Positions 22,001-33,200 of a DNA stretch of 64,000 bases are shown piece after piece (position 1 is the first letter of the stretch; each line of letters begins with the position of its first letter). Source of the DNA: Halichondria panicea (lineage: Eukaryota; Porifera; Demospongiae; Suberitida; Halichondriidae); the NCBI RefSeq assembly GCF_963675165.1, contig NC_087389.1, forward strand, positions 5,182,120-5,246,119, in the 5' to 3' direction. Position numbers and translations under genes: made by a program. The notes below the pieces were generated by a model. It had not been told where the DNA came from. It did no database searches and saw only the letters and a program-made list of their open reading frames with translations.

Positions 22001-24811
22001 CTCTCCTCCCTAGGGGATTCTAACTCCTCCCCATTACCCTCTCTTAACCCCTCCCCTCCCCTCCCTAACCCCACCCTTTTCCCTCTCCTCAGGTGAGCTA
22101 CTGGGTGGCGAGTGAGATATGTTCAGTGAAGGATGCAAAGTCGAGAGCAGCTCTCATTGAGAAGTTCATTGAAATAGCAAAGGTATAGTCAATATCTTGT
22201 GTTTCTGAATCAGTGTGTCTCCATCTTGTTTGATTCGTGCAAGGTTGTGTTCTCAAAATCAGAGATGTGCCCACACTAGTCGGTGGTGGTTGGTACTATA
22301 TACCACTAGACAAACTAGAGCAACTTAAGTGCAAACACTCGGCTGGTGATGTGATAATACGATCTATACATGTATATAGAAACCAGAGGAGTAAATGAAA
22401 TGCATTTATAGTCATGTATGACTGAGCTATAGCACAGCAATAAAACTAAACCTAGACCTAATTTAAGTCAGCACTCCTGGTATGTTCTGGCTAAGATAAA
22501 TAACCACAATATCATATTCTAGCTTTCTACTTTAGTGACCCTTTTCCATTGTTTCTGGTACAGGATCACTTCAGCTGCAGATAGTGTCTCGAATAAAGGC
22601 CGCGTGTAGTTAGGCTGTTAGCTAGCCCTACAGCCGACGTGCAAGTTTAGCATTTGCTCGCTTTTATTAACTACTTAAAACTAATAACTTGTTGTGTGAA
22701 GGCTATCCATGCTGTAAACGCAGGGCTATGGAGTAGACTCACATGTTATAACAAACACACAAACCAACAGACTAGTACTATATAATTCGTGGCCGCCCAC
22801 GCACCTTGGGCCACCTAGTTCAACACATAAAAGAGGCAATGTGTGTGAGATTGACGATTGAAAATAGCCACTTCTTAGAAAATTCTGGCCACATCACTAC
22901 TCTAAATTAATTGTCCCAAACATTTTTCTCGAAGTATTTCTGTGACTATCCAGTAATTGTACACACGCACGCACTGTAGCAATGTCAAGAGCATAGGAAC
23001 TTCAATACGACCGTCTCCTTGGTAACGGGCCTCTCGCTGGCAGCTGTTAGGAGACTAAAAAAGAGTTGGGAGGTGAGAATTTTATTTTTATTCTCATCAT
23101 CATTATTGATGATTAATGATTATTTTCCACAGTTTGTAGGAGAAAAATCAGTTAAAGCCTATCAGAAGTTGACGTTAGTTACATCACCCACGAGTAACCA
23201 TGGCAACTACAGGAAGTTGTTGTCGTCCGTACACAGAAGAGAAAGTGGTATCCCCTACGGCTGCATTCCTTATTTCGGTAATTAATCAAGTCACTATAAT
23301 CTATGTCAAAATGTTATAAGTAAGATACCTTTCAAATTAGGTGTTTAAATCCTCACTTTTGTCGCGACCATAAATTGTCATTTTTTGACTATTTTGGTCA
23401 TTTTTTGGCCATAGGATTTAATATACATGTAGTACATGTACATGTACAATGTATAGGTATAACTGTAAACACTGTTACAGTAATTAATTAGTCCAAAGTT
23501 GGGGCTCATAACTTGAGTTTAGAGTATTGAAACAATATCTCATTGCAGAGGAGGTCGGACATCACTTGAACTTTCACTAATTATGACCTTTTAATGACAT
23601 TCCAGGCCAAATTGCTTTTCGTTTTTGCTGACTCAGCAGTAGAACATGATTGGATCTAGGCGGATCTAGCTAGTATGGCTATTATGTACTGATAGGGTTA
23701 GGTCCAGTAACCATCATAGACACCAAACACAACTAGCTGTCAACAGATTCAGCGACAGAAACCGTGCAGAAGTATTGTCTCATGAATCAGTCGCCCTCTA
23801 TAACATAGACTCGTGATTAGGCCGCCCAACTTTTAGAGGGCGGCTAAAATAGAGACTAGCAGAGAAGTACAGTAGACGCTACTGCTGAGTCAGCAAAAAC
23901 GAAAAGCAATTTGGCCTGGAATGTCATTAAAAGGTCATAATTAGTGAAAGTTCAAGTGATGTCCGACTGCCTCTTGTATTGAATGGTGTGTTTCATGTCA
24001 GGTGTATTCCCAGGGAAAGTCCCTTTGTTATGTTGTCCTCCATGATCTTAATGTTGCTTATAGATTTTAGATTTGGGAAAGTGCAATAAGCAAACTGTGT
24101 TTTCGATAGTTTTGTATTGAGAAAGTGTATGTGGCTTTTTTTAATTCTTCTGTTCTCGTCCATTGCACAGGTGTGTTTGTTAGGGACCTCGTATTCTTCA
24201 ACGATGGAAACGCTAAGAAACTAAAAAATGGGCTCATTAATTTCTCTAAACTGCGGACAATGGTGTTGAAGGTGAGGGGGCGGGACAGCTGTGCGGGTAC
24301 ATGTACCACCTGTAGCTGTGTAGTAGTCTGTTGATCTGTATACTTCTGTAATAATCATGAGTTTTGTTTGTGTTGCTAGGAATTAGTGTGTTTGTCTGAC
24401 CAGTTACTTAGCTACTGTACATGAAGCTTCTTCTCAACCCAAATTGTTTAGTTCGTACAATTAAACACAATTATTTAAATGCGCTTGTTTTAACTCCGAC
24501 TCTCTATTATTGTGTTCCTTAGTTTGAGGAGCTGAAGAGATATCAAAGGTCCAAGTACTTCTTCCCACCCGAGGACAGAACAAGAGATTTTTGTAAAAAC
24601 CTCTGGAGCTTATCCGAATCAGAGTGAGTGGGCGTGTGTGTGCGTATGTGCGGGGGTGTATGTGTTTGCGTGTGTCACTGCAACTTGTGTAAAGTCTCCA
24701 CTCAAAATTAAGAGATCTTTATCTCCCACTTCCCATTTCTTCTCTAGTTTGTACGAGGTCTCGTTGCAAGTAGAGCCAAGAGAAGCTCCTCCCATTGAGA
24801 CCGACGTATAG
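11140..24811 (+). CDS. PX-like / RasGEF_N / RasGEF guanine nucleotide exchange factor
   Basis: A 22-coding-exon gene of 1571 residues: 11063-13490 (ATG at 11140), 13724-14073, 14280-14351, 14698-14741, 15901-15979, 16299-16477, 17477-17576, 17867-17971, 18557-18661, 18908-18989, 19114-19194, 20841-20907, 20971-21069, 21239-21511, 21723-21804, 21871-21923, 22093-22182, 22980-23072, 23133-23277, 24171-24271, 24523-24623, 24748-24811. All phases agree; 4716 nt. Residues 1-900 are mostly Ser/Thr-rich and disordered, with helical stretches around 205-270 and 330-400 and a Lys-rich tract near 720-755. Residues ~903-1020 resemble a PX domain (FEITVTT ... LKFPERPDKK ... IEDFLRFV) but lack a clear RRY motif. 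Residues ~1094-1238 are RasGEF_N (REM), then a Thr/Pro linker (~1240-1325), then the catalytic CDC25 domain (~1326-1560: LIELEFLKLVTTHE, FNTTVSLVTGLSL, VFVRDLVFFNDG, NGLINFSKLR). It should load GTP on a Ras/Rap-type GTPase at membranes. The PX plus RasGEF combination is unusual in well-known animal GEFs. Confidence 0.88.
14948..15317. repeat. Imperfect foldback element in RasGEF intron
   Basis: Left and right arms share TTATGCTTTTCTGAAAGC and TTAGAAAGAGACCTTTCAA in opposite orientation; the right arm carries about 40 extra bases. The extra segment (CTCTGATATCAAGTTTTTCG) recurs directly at about 15586-15629, so repeat pieces have been copied locally. Confidence 0.65.
15317..15782. repeat. MITE with TGCCTCGGTG termini in RasGEF intron
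   Basis: Begins TGCCTCGGTGCGCGTGCGCA and ends CCACCGAGGCA, so the ends are inverted repeats of about 10 bases; a further GCGCGTGCGC palindrome lies inside the left end. About 466 bases with no ORF. It abuts the preceding foldback element, suggesting nested or adjacent insertions. Confidence 0.6.
18250..18385 (-). repeat. MITE family A, copy 3
   Basis: Shares GGGCAGGCCAACAGTGGCTG, ACAGGTACAAACACATGCTA and ATTAACCTGGCTGTATTATA with the copy at 9272-9487, same orientation. It lies in RasGEF intron 8, about 1 kb before the related intronic minisatellite. Confidence 0.65.
18662..18907 (+). other. GC-AG intron in RasGEF gene
   Basis: The exon ends CCAG and the intron starts GCAAGT, the standard GC-donor consensus. 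No usable GT donor lies nearby. The acceptor TTTACAG at 18901-18907 restores phase (G plus AC gives Asp) and continues the RasGEF_N domain. Confidence 0.8.
18990..19113 (+). other. U12-type AT-AC intron in the RasGEF_N domain
   Basis: Intron of 124 nt. The donor is ATATCCTAAC, matching the minor-spliceosome ATATCCT consensus. The branch region at 19093-19101 reads TTCCTTGAC, a near-perfect U12 branch site, with the branch A at 19100, 13 nt before the terminal AC at 19113. Joining AG to A encodes Arg and gives LLRRFHLELPPNATDEE, which fits RasGEF_N. No GT-AG alternative preserves frame. A long (CA)n tract fills the middle of the intron. Confidence 0.88.
19325..20720. repeat. Intronic minisatellite, ~25 units of ~53-57 bp
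   Basis: Head-to-tail units read roughly GCCATGTACATGTATGGTGG, TCACCCTGTAAGCTAGCCAC, CCTCTATAATACA. I counted about 25 copies with small variants (tcgccct/tcaccct; one or two GGTGGG steps). The right flank (20720-20780) runs into a MITE family A end (GCATGTGTTTGG ... ACTATAAACAAGTTTCAC), so the array appears to be an expansion inside such an element. It fills most of RasGEF intron 11 (19195-20840). Reading frames through it are repeat artefacts. Confidence 0.9.
23547..23973. repeat. Foldback MITE with ~95-bp inverted repeats
   Basis: Left arm 23547-23642 and right arm ~23878-23973 are near-perfect inverted copies (GGTCGGACATCACTTGAACT, TTAATGACATTCCAGGCC, GCTGACTCAGCAGTAG). The 235-base centre shows no ORF. 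It lies in RasGEF intron 19. Part of the terminal sequence recurs near 54270. Confidence 0.85.
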
Positions 24812-24875
24812 AAACGACTATCCATTTTCAGCTTTTTACTTTAATGACTCCTTACCAACTGTACCGTAAGTGTAC

Positions 24876-24877
<2 letters not shown>

Positions 24878-24946
<69 letters not shown>
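24878..24946. repeat. (GT)n microsatellite
   Basis: Uninterrupted TG dinucleotide tract of about 69 bases shortly after the RasGEF stop codon, in its 3' UTR or flank. Confidence 0.95.
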
Positions 24947-24949
<3 letters not shown>

Positions 24950-27881
24950 TCATTTCACTCTATGTAATATCTTTTTTGTGCACCATCAGCTATTGTGTGT
25001 GTGTATACATGCGTGCAGTCAATTTGTTTGCCAAATAATTATTCGTTTGTTCAAATGTTGAAAAGTCAAAACACTACGAATCCACGTTGTAATAATTTTC
25101 TTAATTGTTGTGTAATACAACGTTCTTCCCACGGTCATACAGGTACATACATATATAGTTGTGGCATTTATTGATTTGAAGGGGCATGACAGGAAATGTA
25201 TCTTTATATGGATAATAGCAAGGGCTAGTGTAATTGTAGCTATTGGATTAAAGGCTTAGATCACCAGATCCTACCAAGAATAAGTGTCTAATTAAAATAA
25301 CATGAAATACCGGTCATCCTCTGAACTGTACATGCAAGAACTTCCTATGTTGGTATTTATTATGTGCTAGCTGTACGTAAGATTGTTGTCTATTATACTG
25401 TAAGACTTCATTTCCTACGTAGGTAACAATATTCTTATAATAAGCGTTCTTCAATCATTTAATCATTTCCTGAGGCCTCAGTAATTTCCACCTCCGACCC
25501 ACACAAGGCATTGTAATATCTGGCATTGCTCATATCCTTGATGAGTCATACACTGTCATAATTAGACTTACACATGTATGTGCTACGTACATATTTCCTA
25601 AGTTGCCTCGGTTACCGTACATGTATGTACATGTACAGGATATAAGTATGGAAGTAAACAAACTAGCTAGCCTTGGGCTGTACACGTATACCATATTATA
25701 GTTGTTACTCTATCCAAGTGAGCTGAGATTATGCAGTGCTAGTACTGCTTCCTATTAGATTCCTAATACTGTCAGCAATGCAATTTGTATTTTGATAGTG
25801 TTCAGTTGATCTTACGTGTCGAGATGTTCCACACACTGATACCTATAGGCCCTGCATATGACTAATAGCCTGTGCATTAATTGAGTCAATTAAGCTTTGT
25901 GCAATGCTACGTAGGCATGCAGCAATTAAGCTGTACTGCTACGTACACTGTATGCATGCAGCAAGATGTACGTATGCATGCCTTTAATGCTACGTATAGG
26001 CATGCAGCAAACTATAAGGCTACGTGACGTGGGCATGCAGCATGTTGGATACATGGGCTTGTAGCAATTAAGCTGTAATGCTACGTAGCCTACTAGGCAT
26101 GTTGTAATGCTTAGTACGTAGTTAGTTTGTTAATGCAACCGTTACGATAGCTGTAACTTAGGTAATTGAATGCAACTTTGTTCCAAGACACAAAAGGCTG
26201 TTTTGATGACATGTGCCCCCCCAACCACAGCACAGATTGTATTACAGACTGAACTTTAGGATTCTTTTGAGTATCATTCCTTTAAAATCAAAGGTTAAGC
26301 AGATCATGTTGGATGACACATTCATTGCCCGTCTCCAGAATAGCCCAGAACTATTACTCATTCAGTACAGGAAAACTGTTAAATAGAATCATTGAACCAA
26401 GTGATGACTGCATCGGGTAAGTATGACAGGTTTTGTTATAACATGCATACCGCAAATGTTATAACTAATTATGGCCGGTTGTGATTGTAGTATAGTTGAT
26501 TGTTATATAATTATATGGATATGGGGTCTTAATTGTTTTTAGTGCCAGCCATTAATTAACGTTCCCTTCCATACATGGAGACATGTGATCAGCGTATACA
26601 GCTGCACCGATATTTGGGGCTAAGTGTGCACGTGGGAGTGATTATCACTGATAATCTGGCGCCTCTGGTCGGCAGGTGTGCACGAAGGGTGACCTCTATT
26701 AGTACACAATTAAGTTGACCCTTTAACGTATTGTTTTAGTAGCCTGTGAATATAATTACATATAGCTTTCAGAATGCCCACCCACAGAATGGCTGGCTCT
26801 ACCAGTCGTATGTTTACACTTCACACATCTTACTGCTGCAAGAATGATAAGAATGCACCCGGCACTGCCAGGACGTTTCTAGCCTCAGGCCGGGAGGTGT
26901 CGTTTGAGTTAATAGCTCAATATAATGTGATTCTATTTACGTGTACGCATATTACTGTTGCCGTGAGAGATGCATTCCTATGTATTAGAAATGCTCTCTC
27001 ACTTTTATGGCCTCTCTTCCTCCATTGGAGTTGCTTGTCATTGTACTGAACTACGCACTGGCATAAATATATGAAAACAGTATAACGAGAAACTTTATTG
27101 GTGTCAGCATTTTTTGGCTAGCTGTCTATATGTAACCCATAGTGTTGCACACCCTAGGTCGGAATGATGTGTTGAATTCTCCGTCAGTAAGAATATCAAA
27201 ACCCATTAGAATGGTATTCACTATTGGCTGTATTGCGCATTCAGATATAATAATGTAATGGCACCCCAACGCACGCACGTACACGTCATGAATGTATGAC
27301 TTTATAATGAGCTTGCTAATTCATCATTAACCGCCCCACACACATCCAAACCCCATACATACACAGTCAGTCACACACAATCCACCCACTCCACACCCAC
27401 ACAGGCCAGGTTCCTGAGACATTTTATTTCAAAGACTTACGCAGGTGTGTGTGTGGACCATCAGAGACTAGCTTGCACTTGCATGAGCAGGATAACCCCG
27501 GCCTAGCTCTATATAACGGACACCTTAGAGGAACAAAGTTGGGCTGTTATTAGAATACATTATTGGGCGAAAATTTGCACCAACGAAAAATTACCTGCTA
27601 TATGTGCTATATGCGGTGTACAGGTATGTGGCCTTAACTGAAATTAATGCACAAACTGTTCATTTAATTTGGGACCTGGCCTTTATATCGCAGTTAGCCT
27701 TTCTTCAGAGCTAGGTGGCAGTTAGTAGAGGGCCGGGATTTCACTGCATGCATGTGTACACTGTGTAGCACGCTTGTATAGCATACATTTGTGTAGTGTT
27801 AATGTCCCAATTCAAGCCAGTAAGAAGTTCAAAACACATCAGAATGGTATTGGCTAGCTATATATATATTATTGTACAGTA

Positions 27882-28061
27882 CAGTGGAACCCCTCTATAA
27901 CGAACACCTTTGGGGAACAATGTTTTGGCCTTTATACAGAGGTGGCCTTTGTTGAGAGGTTGTTTTGTATACAAACTGTTCATTTGGGACCTGGGTGTCT
28001 GGCCGTTGTATAGCAGCTGGCCTAATTTATTCGGAGGTGGTTGTTAACAGAGGTTCCACTG
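27882..28061. repeat. Tc1/mariner-like MITE with TA target duplication
   Basis: The element begins CAGTGGAACCCCTCTATAAC and ends GTTAACAGAGGTTCCACTG, imperfect inverted repeats. TA lies immediately outside both ends (27880-27881 and 28062-28063). About 180 bases without coding capacity. Decayed relatives lie at about 27480-27760, 28190-28345 (with an internal 23-base tandem triplication), 29565-29640 and 4826-4980. Confidence 0.8.
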
Positions 28062-29318
28062 TATATAATAATGGACCCCCTAAGACACACGCACACGCAC
28101 ATTTTAACAATTTAAGTTCGCTAACTCATTATTTATTTCAAATACTTTAATCCATTTCCGTGAAAGCTCTTGAACTTGCAAGTGTCAATGCATGTGCTAT
28201 AACAGACACCTCTGAGAAAACAAAGTTGTAATTGCATACAGAGGTGCATGGCCTTTGTTGAGGGGTTGTTTTGAACCTTTATATCACAGTTGACCTTCTT
28301 CATCAGTTGACCTTCTTCGTCAGTTGACCTTCTTCGTCAGTGGCCGTTAAGAGTCTGAGGAGTATAATATAGTTAATGTGCGTTCAACATACAAGCTGTT
28401 AGCAGCTGAACATCACACCCACATACACCCACTCACCCACTTTCAACCACAGCCACGACAGTACGGCTGTACAATGAACGAGCTGTACATGTGTTGTTGT
28501 GTATTGTCTTGTAGTCAGGAAGACCAGACGTTGCGTGGGCGTCACGGTGACCATATCCTCCCACCGCTGAATGTGTGGGATATGTATATCAGCAGCTGTA
28601 TAGTGTGGGATCAGGGAACAGGCTTTGCCGTGGGTACGATATCCTGTACACTGGTTAGCGTGACTACAATATGTGGGTTTGGGTCTGCATGTTGAAACAC
28701 TTTCTGTGTTGATTTATTTACCATCTGTTTGTTTATGACTGTACGCATACACAAAACTGAAAACTACCGTTTTATGAGCAAATAAACAATTAAATAACGA
28801 ACACAAATTAAAGGTTTACTTAAAGTTTCAATAGTGTATGGGAATCACACCGCCATTGATTCTGCATAGTAACTACCGGGTTTGAAGTAGTTCATGTTGT
28901 GTACTCAATGTCCATTGTGTGTGATTGTGGTGCTTCAGTGCAGGCTTTGTCATCAGTGTCATCAGTGTCAGCCTGTGGAACAAGTAAACAGGAGACGGCT
29001 GAAAGGATGACATGTACAGTCGGTGGGAGGGTTGATACTAAAAGCATTTTGTTGACAGGATAATAGTACATTTGTAACAGATGCTCAGTACAGGATTGTT
29101 GTGTATGCTTGGGTCTATATAGGGAGGTAGCCAAAAAGCTTATTGGCTGCAGGATTGCTTAGTAACAGTGAAAACACAAGCCTCTCATCTGCCAGGAAAG
29201 AAAGACATGCCAGCTTATTGGTCAATTGTTACTGTATTTGCTGCTGTATTTGGTCAGTCGTGTGCTAAAATCATCAATCGTCTTAAATGCATAAGGAATC
29301 GATTATCAACCGTGCACA

Positions 29319-29321
<3 letters not shown>

Positions 29322-29373
<52 letters not shown>
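29322..29373. repeat. (GT)n microsatellite
   Basis: Continuous TG repeat of about 52 bases in intergenic DNA upstream of the kinase gene. Confidence 0.95.
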
Positions 29374-29374
<1 letters not shown>

Positions 29375-29897
29375 CATGACCAGAAATCAGCACAACTTTG
29401 GCCTGTGTATAACCAGATAGGGTAAGGTTTCCCAGCTCACACTTTGAACACAATGATGTATACGTCGGACCCCCACTCTACGTCCTGTTTATATCCAGTG
29501 CGTGTGCACGCTCACATGCACGGCATGCACATGGGGGAAGATTTGTGGTAGATATTAATATTATTATACAGTGGCCACATGGAACCCTTTTCAAGCTGCA
29601 TACAACGGACTCCTTTTCGGCCGGTATACAGAGTTATAAATCGATAAGGCTTCAGATCAGCTCCTGAAGGGGCAGGTGGATTGCGAACAAGGGAAGTGCA
29701 AATAAAAGACATGCAGGTGTTAATGTACGGAGCAGCCAACGTGTCTGTGTGTCTGATGATTACACAGTGTATACATTCAATGTGGTAGCAAGCTAAGTAA
29801 GTTAGCACTGTGCTGTGTTAGCAGACACTGCAATAGTGTTACATTGGATAGTTAGCGACAGGATGCTCTTAATGATATTCATGAACTGACAACATTC

Positions 29898-29907
29898 TTA
29901 TATAAAG
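29898..29907 (+). promoter_or_regulatory. TATA box of the kinase gene
   Basis: TTATATAAAG lies about 70 bases upstream of the kinase start codon at 29976. Initiation about 30 bases downstream would give a 5' UTR of roughly 45 bases with no intron. Position and match support it; the start site itself is inferred. Confidence 0.55.
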
Positions 29908-29975
29908 CAGTTGGCTAGTGTGTTTAGACCTATAGCAGTATCAAAAGGAAACACAGCAAAAATCGAAGATCGATC

Positions 29976-31986
29976 ATGGAGAGCTACAAAATCCAAAGAA
30001 AACTGGGTAGTGGCAACTTTGCAAAGGTGTACCTTGCTACACACCTCCCTACACAACAAGAGGTTGCATTGAAGATGATATGCAAGAAGGGACTCAACAA
30101 CAAGAACCTGGAAAGAGTGCAGAGAGAGATCAGCAACATGAAGACCCTGGGCAGCCATGACAGCATTGTGACACTCATAGAAAGTAAGCTGAAATGCAAA
30201 TAATTAGTACTGGTAGATATTGCAATATTAATCTGCTTGCATACATATTATTTCTGCACAGTATTTTGCAACATTATTTACTGAGTATTGTTTCTGTGCA
30301 CAGCATTTGAGACCTCAGAGCACTACGTGCTAGCCATGGAGTACCTGCCAGGTGGAGAGCTATTCGACTATGTACTAGAGAGAGACGGCCTGTCGGAAAC
30401 TGCTGCAAAAGAAGTATTCCGAGAATTGGCCTGTGCAGTCCAGCATTGCCACAACGTAAGTATATTATAGAGAGAGGGTGTGTGTGTGTGAAACTTGGCA
30501 CTGTGTATACCAACAAGACCCCACCAATATTTATTTGTTAATTGAGTAAAGAATAAATAGGGTGATCCAAAATTGGCAGTTTTTGTAAGGATGCAGCACT
30601 TACCTGTACAATACATAACAAGTGATTATTACATGACCACAATCATTTATTGAGTGTTTTATCTATCACAGACTGGGATTGCACACAGAGATCTGAAACT
30701 CGAAAATATCTTACTGGACAGCAAAAACCGCCCCAAGGTGAGACGAGATAAGATTACCATAGTAACTATCAAGTTTATTCACAGCCATTATCTCACCCCA
30801 TGCACGCTGTGCATATTCAAAACCAACTTGCTTATCCCATACGCGTGAATAAAATTCACACGCAGTATCCAATAGCCTAAATAAGTATTCATAGACAAAA
30901 TTCACTATTATTGAATTTCCTACAGATTGCTGATTTTGGCCTCTCAAAGGAAGCTCATAATCACCCGATCTACGCTACGTACTGCGGCAGTCCCCTCTAC
31001 ACTGCACCTGAGATTATGCATGGTCAGCAATACAGGGGACCCGAGTGCGATATCTGGAGCATGGGCGTGATCCTCTACACGATGCTAACGGCAACCATGC
31101 CATTCGATGATACGAACTTCACCAAGTTCATGTTCAAGATCGAGAAAGGGGAATACTCCAAGCCTGAGGGCGTCTCAACTGGTAAGCATTGTTATTATGT
31201 TAATGCATGCACAGGAACAGCTGTAGGTCATTTGAATGTCTGTGTTTATGTTGTCCTTTGCTGCCTAGTAACTAACTTCCATGTGCAATTGAGAATGGTT
31301 TATACAACGTGACTTTGTGGGAATTACCAAGCCTTGCAAATGAGACACTTTGATTAAGTAGTGATTTCACGTTTGCAATACCGTACACTGCACTTTTATT
31401 ACGGCCACTTCCTTCTTACACAGATGCTCAAGAGATCATCTCAAAAATGCTCAACCCTAGTACCAACTCAAGATACAACATCAACCAAGTGCTTAACCAT
31501 CCATGGCTGGCCACACCCTCTCAGAGGAGACGAAAACTCGGCATTTGTCTTACCACTCCCCCTCAACTGAAAATCACTGGAGTGTGCGATTGCGATTGTT
31601 CATGTCACAAGAATGAACCACACACGCACCGTGACTCTGTTATCACCAAGCACTGTGAAGATTGCGAGGAGATCATCTCTAACACCCTCGACTTCAAAAA
31701 CAGACAGATCCCACAGCTCAGCCGCAACTCAAGTACAACGAGCAGTGGCTACGGCTCTGAGTTCGGTAGTCAATACCTCCCTATTGAGAGCCCTGTCTGC
31801 ATGAGGCCTCGCTTTAGGCCCCTCCTTGATATAGATGAACGAAGATACTCACTACCAAGAAAGAGCAAGATCTCCACCCCTAACAGCCGCAACTCCGTTC
31901 CCTCCCACCCCCTCGTAGCTACCCCTGCCTACTCTACGACCACCACCTGTGGATTAGAAGAGGATGACGGCACTGTGTTTATCTAA
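29976..31986 (+). CDS. CAMKL (AMPK-related) Ser/Thr protein kinase
   Basis: Five exons in phase: 29976-30183, 30304-30455, 30672-30737, 30926-31181, 31424-31986; 414 residues. The kinase domain spans residues 4-256 and is complete: Gly loop GSGNFAKV (11-18), Lys33 in VALK, HRDLKLEN (125-132), DFG (145-147), activation-loop Thr160 before CGSP, APE, and a C-lobe ending HPWL (253-256). The loop around ATYCGSPLYTAPEI resembles NUAK/SIK/MARK-type kinases activated by LKB1, so a CAMKL assignment is well supported; the exact subfamily is not. The tail lacks a recognisable UBA or KA1 domain. It starts with a Cys-rich patch (CDCDCSCHKN, then HCEDCEE, about residues 282-310) that could bind metal, followed by a Ser-rich low-complexity end. 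Confidence 0.92.
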
Positions 31987-32659
31987 GACTGAAATTGAAA
32001 GTTATATATCGACAATCTGACAATATATATCGATCGCTAGGTCTCCAATCTATGCAATGATTCTTTCCATTTGTCTGAAATGACAGGAGAGCCAAATTTT
32101 CTATCGAATATCAAAAACTTTGCACTGAAGAGCACCCCCTCCCCTACCCGTGAACGGTACATGCTGTGGAATGGACACTGTTCGTGATTGTTAGAACAAT
32201 CCGATCTCACCATCTGATAACTGATTCATTTACTCATGTCTTGATCAACTTACATTTTTCTGTTGTAGGCAAATTAATAGTTAGTTAGGATTACGATATC
32301 ATTTACCACAACGTCACGTCTTTAAACTTTGTGCAAACCCATACAACAAATGTTGTAAATAATATTATCAAAATTAATTGTTTAACAGAGCAACTGTCAG
32401 CGTGAATGCATGCATGCATGTGCATGATTGGTGACTGCCATACAATTACAGTAGTAATGGCTGTAGATAAATTAATGACTCTAATTAGCTATAGGGGTAT
32501 GCAATATACGTGCAACCATGCATGTTCTCTGTGGTGAGGTGGTTAATCTTTGTATTGGAGATTTTGGACATCAAATATATAAGTTTTGGCGCTGAACGCT
32601 AGTAGTCTTTTGTAGAGGTGTATCAATCACATCTACAGCACGTTACTGAGTCCTTACTG

Positions 32660-33200
32660 GAGGCTCGATCCATGCATGTGCACAGAAGATACACATTTTA
32701 CAGTGGAGGTTCCATGCATCATATCTACGTATAGCTAGAATGCAATAAGCTATATACATGCAAGTAGAGATGCATGTGTTACATTTACAGTGGAGGTTCC
32801 ATGCACTGTAGACGTCTATTATAGCTAGAATGCACTGCACAGTAACTACAGTTTTAGCTATACATGCAAGTGAACATGCCACTGTGAATATAGCTGGCCA
32901 GCTCAGTATAATTAAATACAGCTTATATCGTTCCCAGGCCGATCTGTCTCCAAAATAATGCTAGGTCGACAACTATAGCGTTGTTTTGGAGACAAATCGG
33001 CCTGGGAACGAGGCAAATAGCAGCCATATATTGCTGCTAAGCTGTATTTAACATATCTGCCGAAACAAAGCTAACACCGGACCATGTAGACGTCTATATA
33101 GCTAGAATGCAACTGCATAGTAACTAGCTATACATGCAAGCGAACATGCTACTGTGAATATAGTTGGCCAGCTCGGTAAAATTAAATACCAGCTTAGCAG
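32660..33200. repeat. Local repeat cluster
   Basis: Two head-to-tail copies of a ~110-base unit (TACAGTGGAGGTTCCATGCA ... TATAGCTAGAATGCA) occur at 32700-32875. A third partial copy sits at about 33085-33190, beyond the hairpin, with GCAAG(T/C)GAACATGC and GGCCAGCTC(A/G)GTA shared. Confidence 0.65.
32929..33010. repeat. Foldback hairpin element
   Basis: Arms read CGTTCCCAGGCCGATCTGTC / GACAAATCGGCCTGGGAACG around a 20-base centre. It interrupts the local repeat cluster. Confidence 0.85.

Larger units (their letters stand above)
24812..29897. other. Intergenic region between RasGEF and kinase
   Basis: It holds microsatellites, repeats of a GCTACGTAGGCATGCAGC type (about 25896-26110) and several MITE relics. 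A donor-like GG-GTAAGTATG at about 26418 follows a short open stretch (ATG at about 26308, 26 codons). Open frames at 28378-28695 and 28892-29134 resemble no family. I see no gene I can support. Confidence 0.5.

Noticed and set aside
26220-26425. Possible small exon ending at GG-GTAAGTATG
   Set aside because: Good donor but only 26 codons then a stop, no acceptor partner and no downstream coding match; the kinase gene has its own TATA box at 29898.
28378-29134. Unassigned 105- and 80-codon frames in the 28-29 kb region
   Set aside because: No domain, no consistent splice partners, and flanked by MITE relics.
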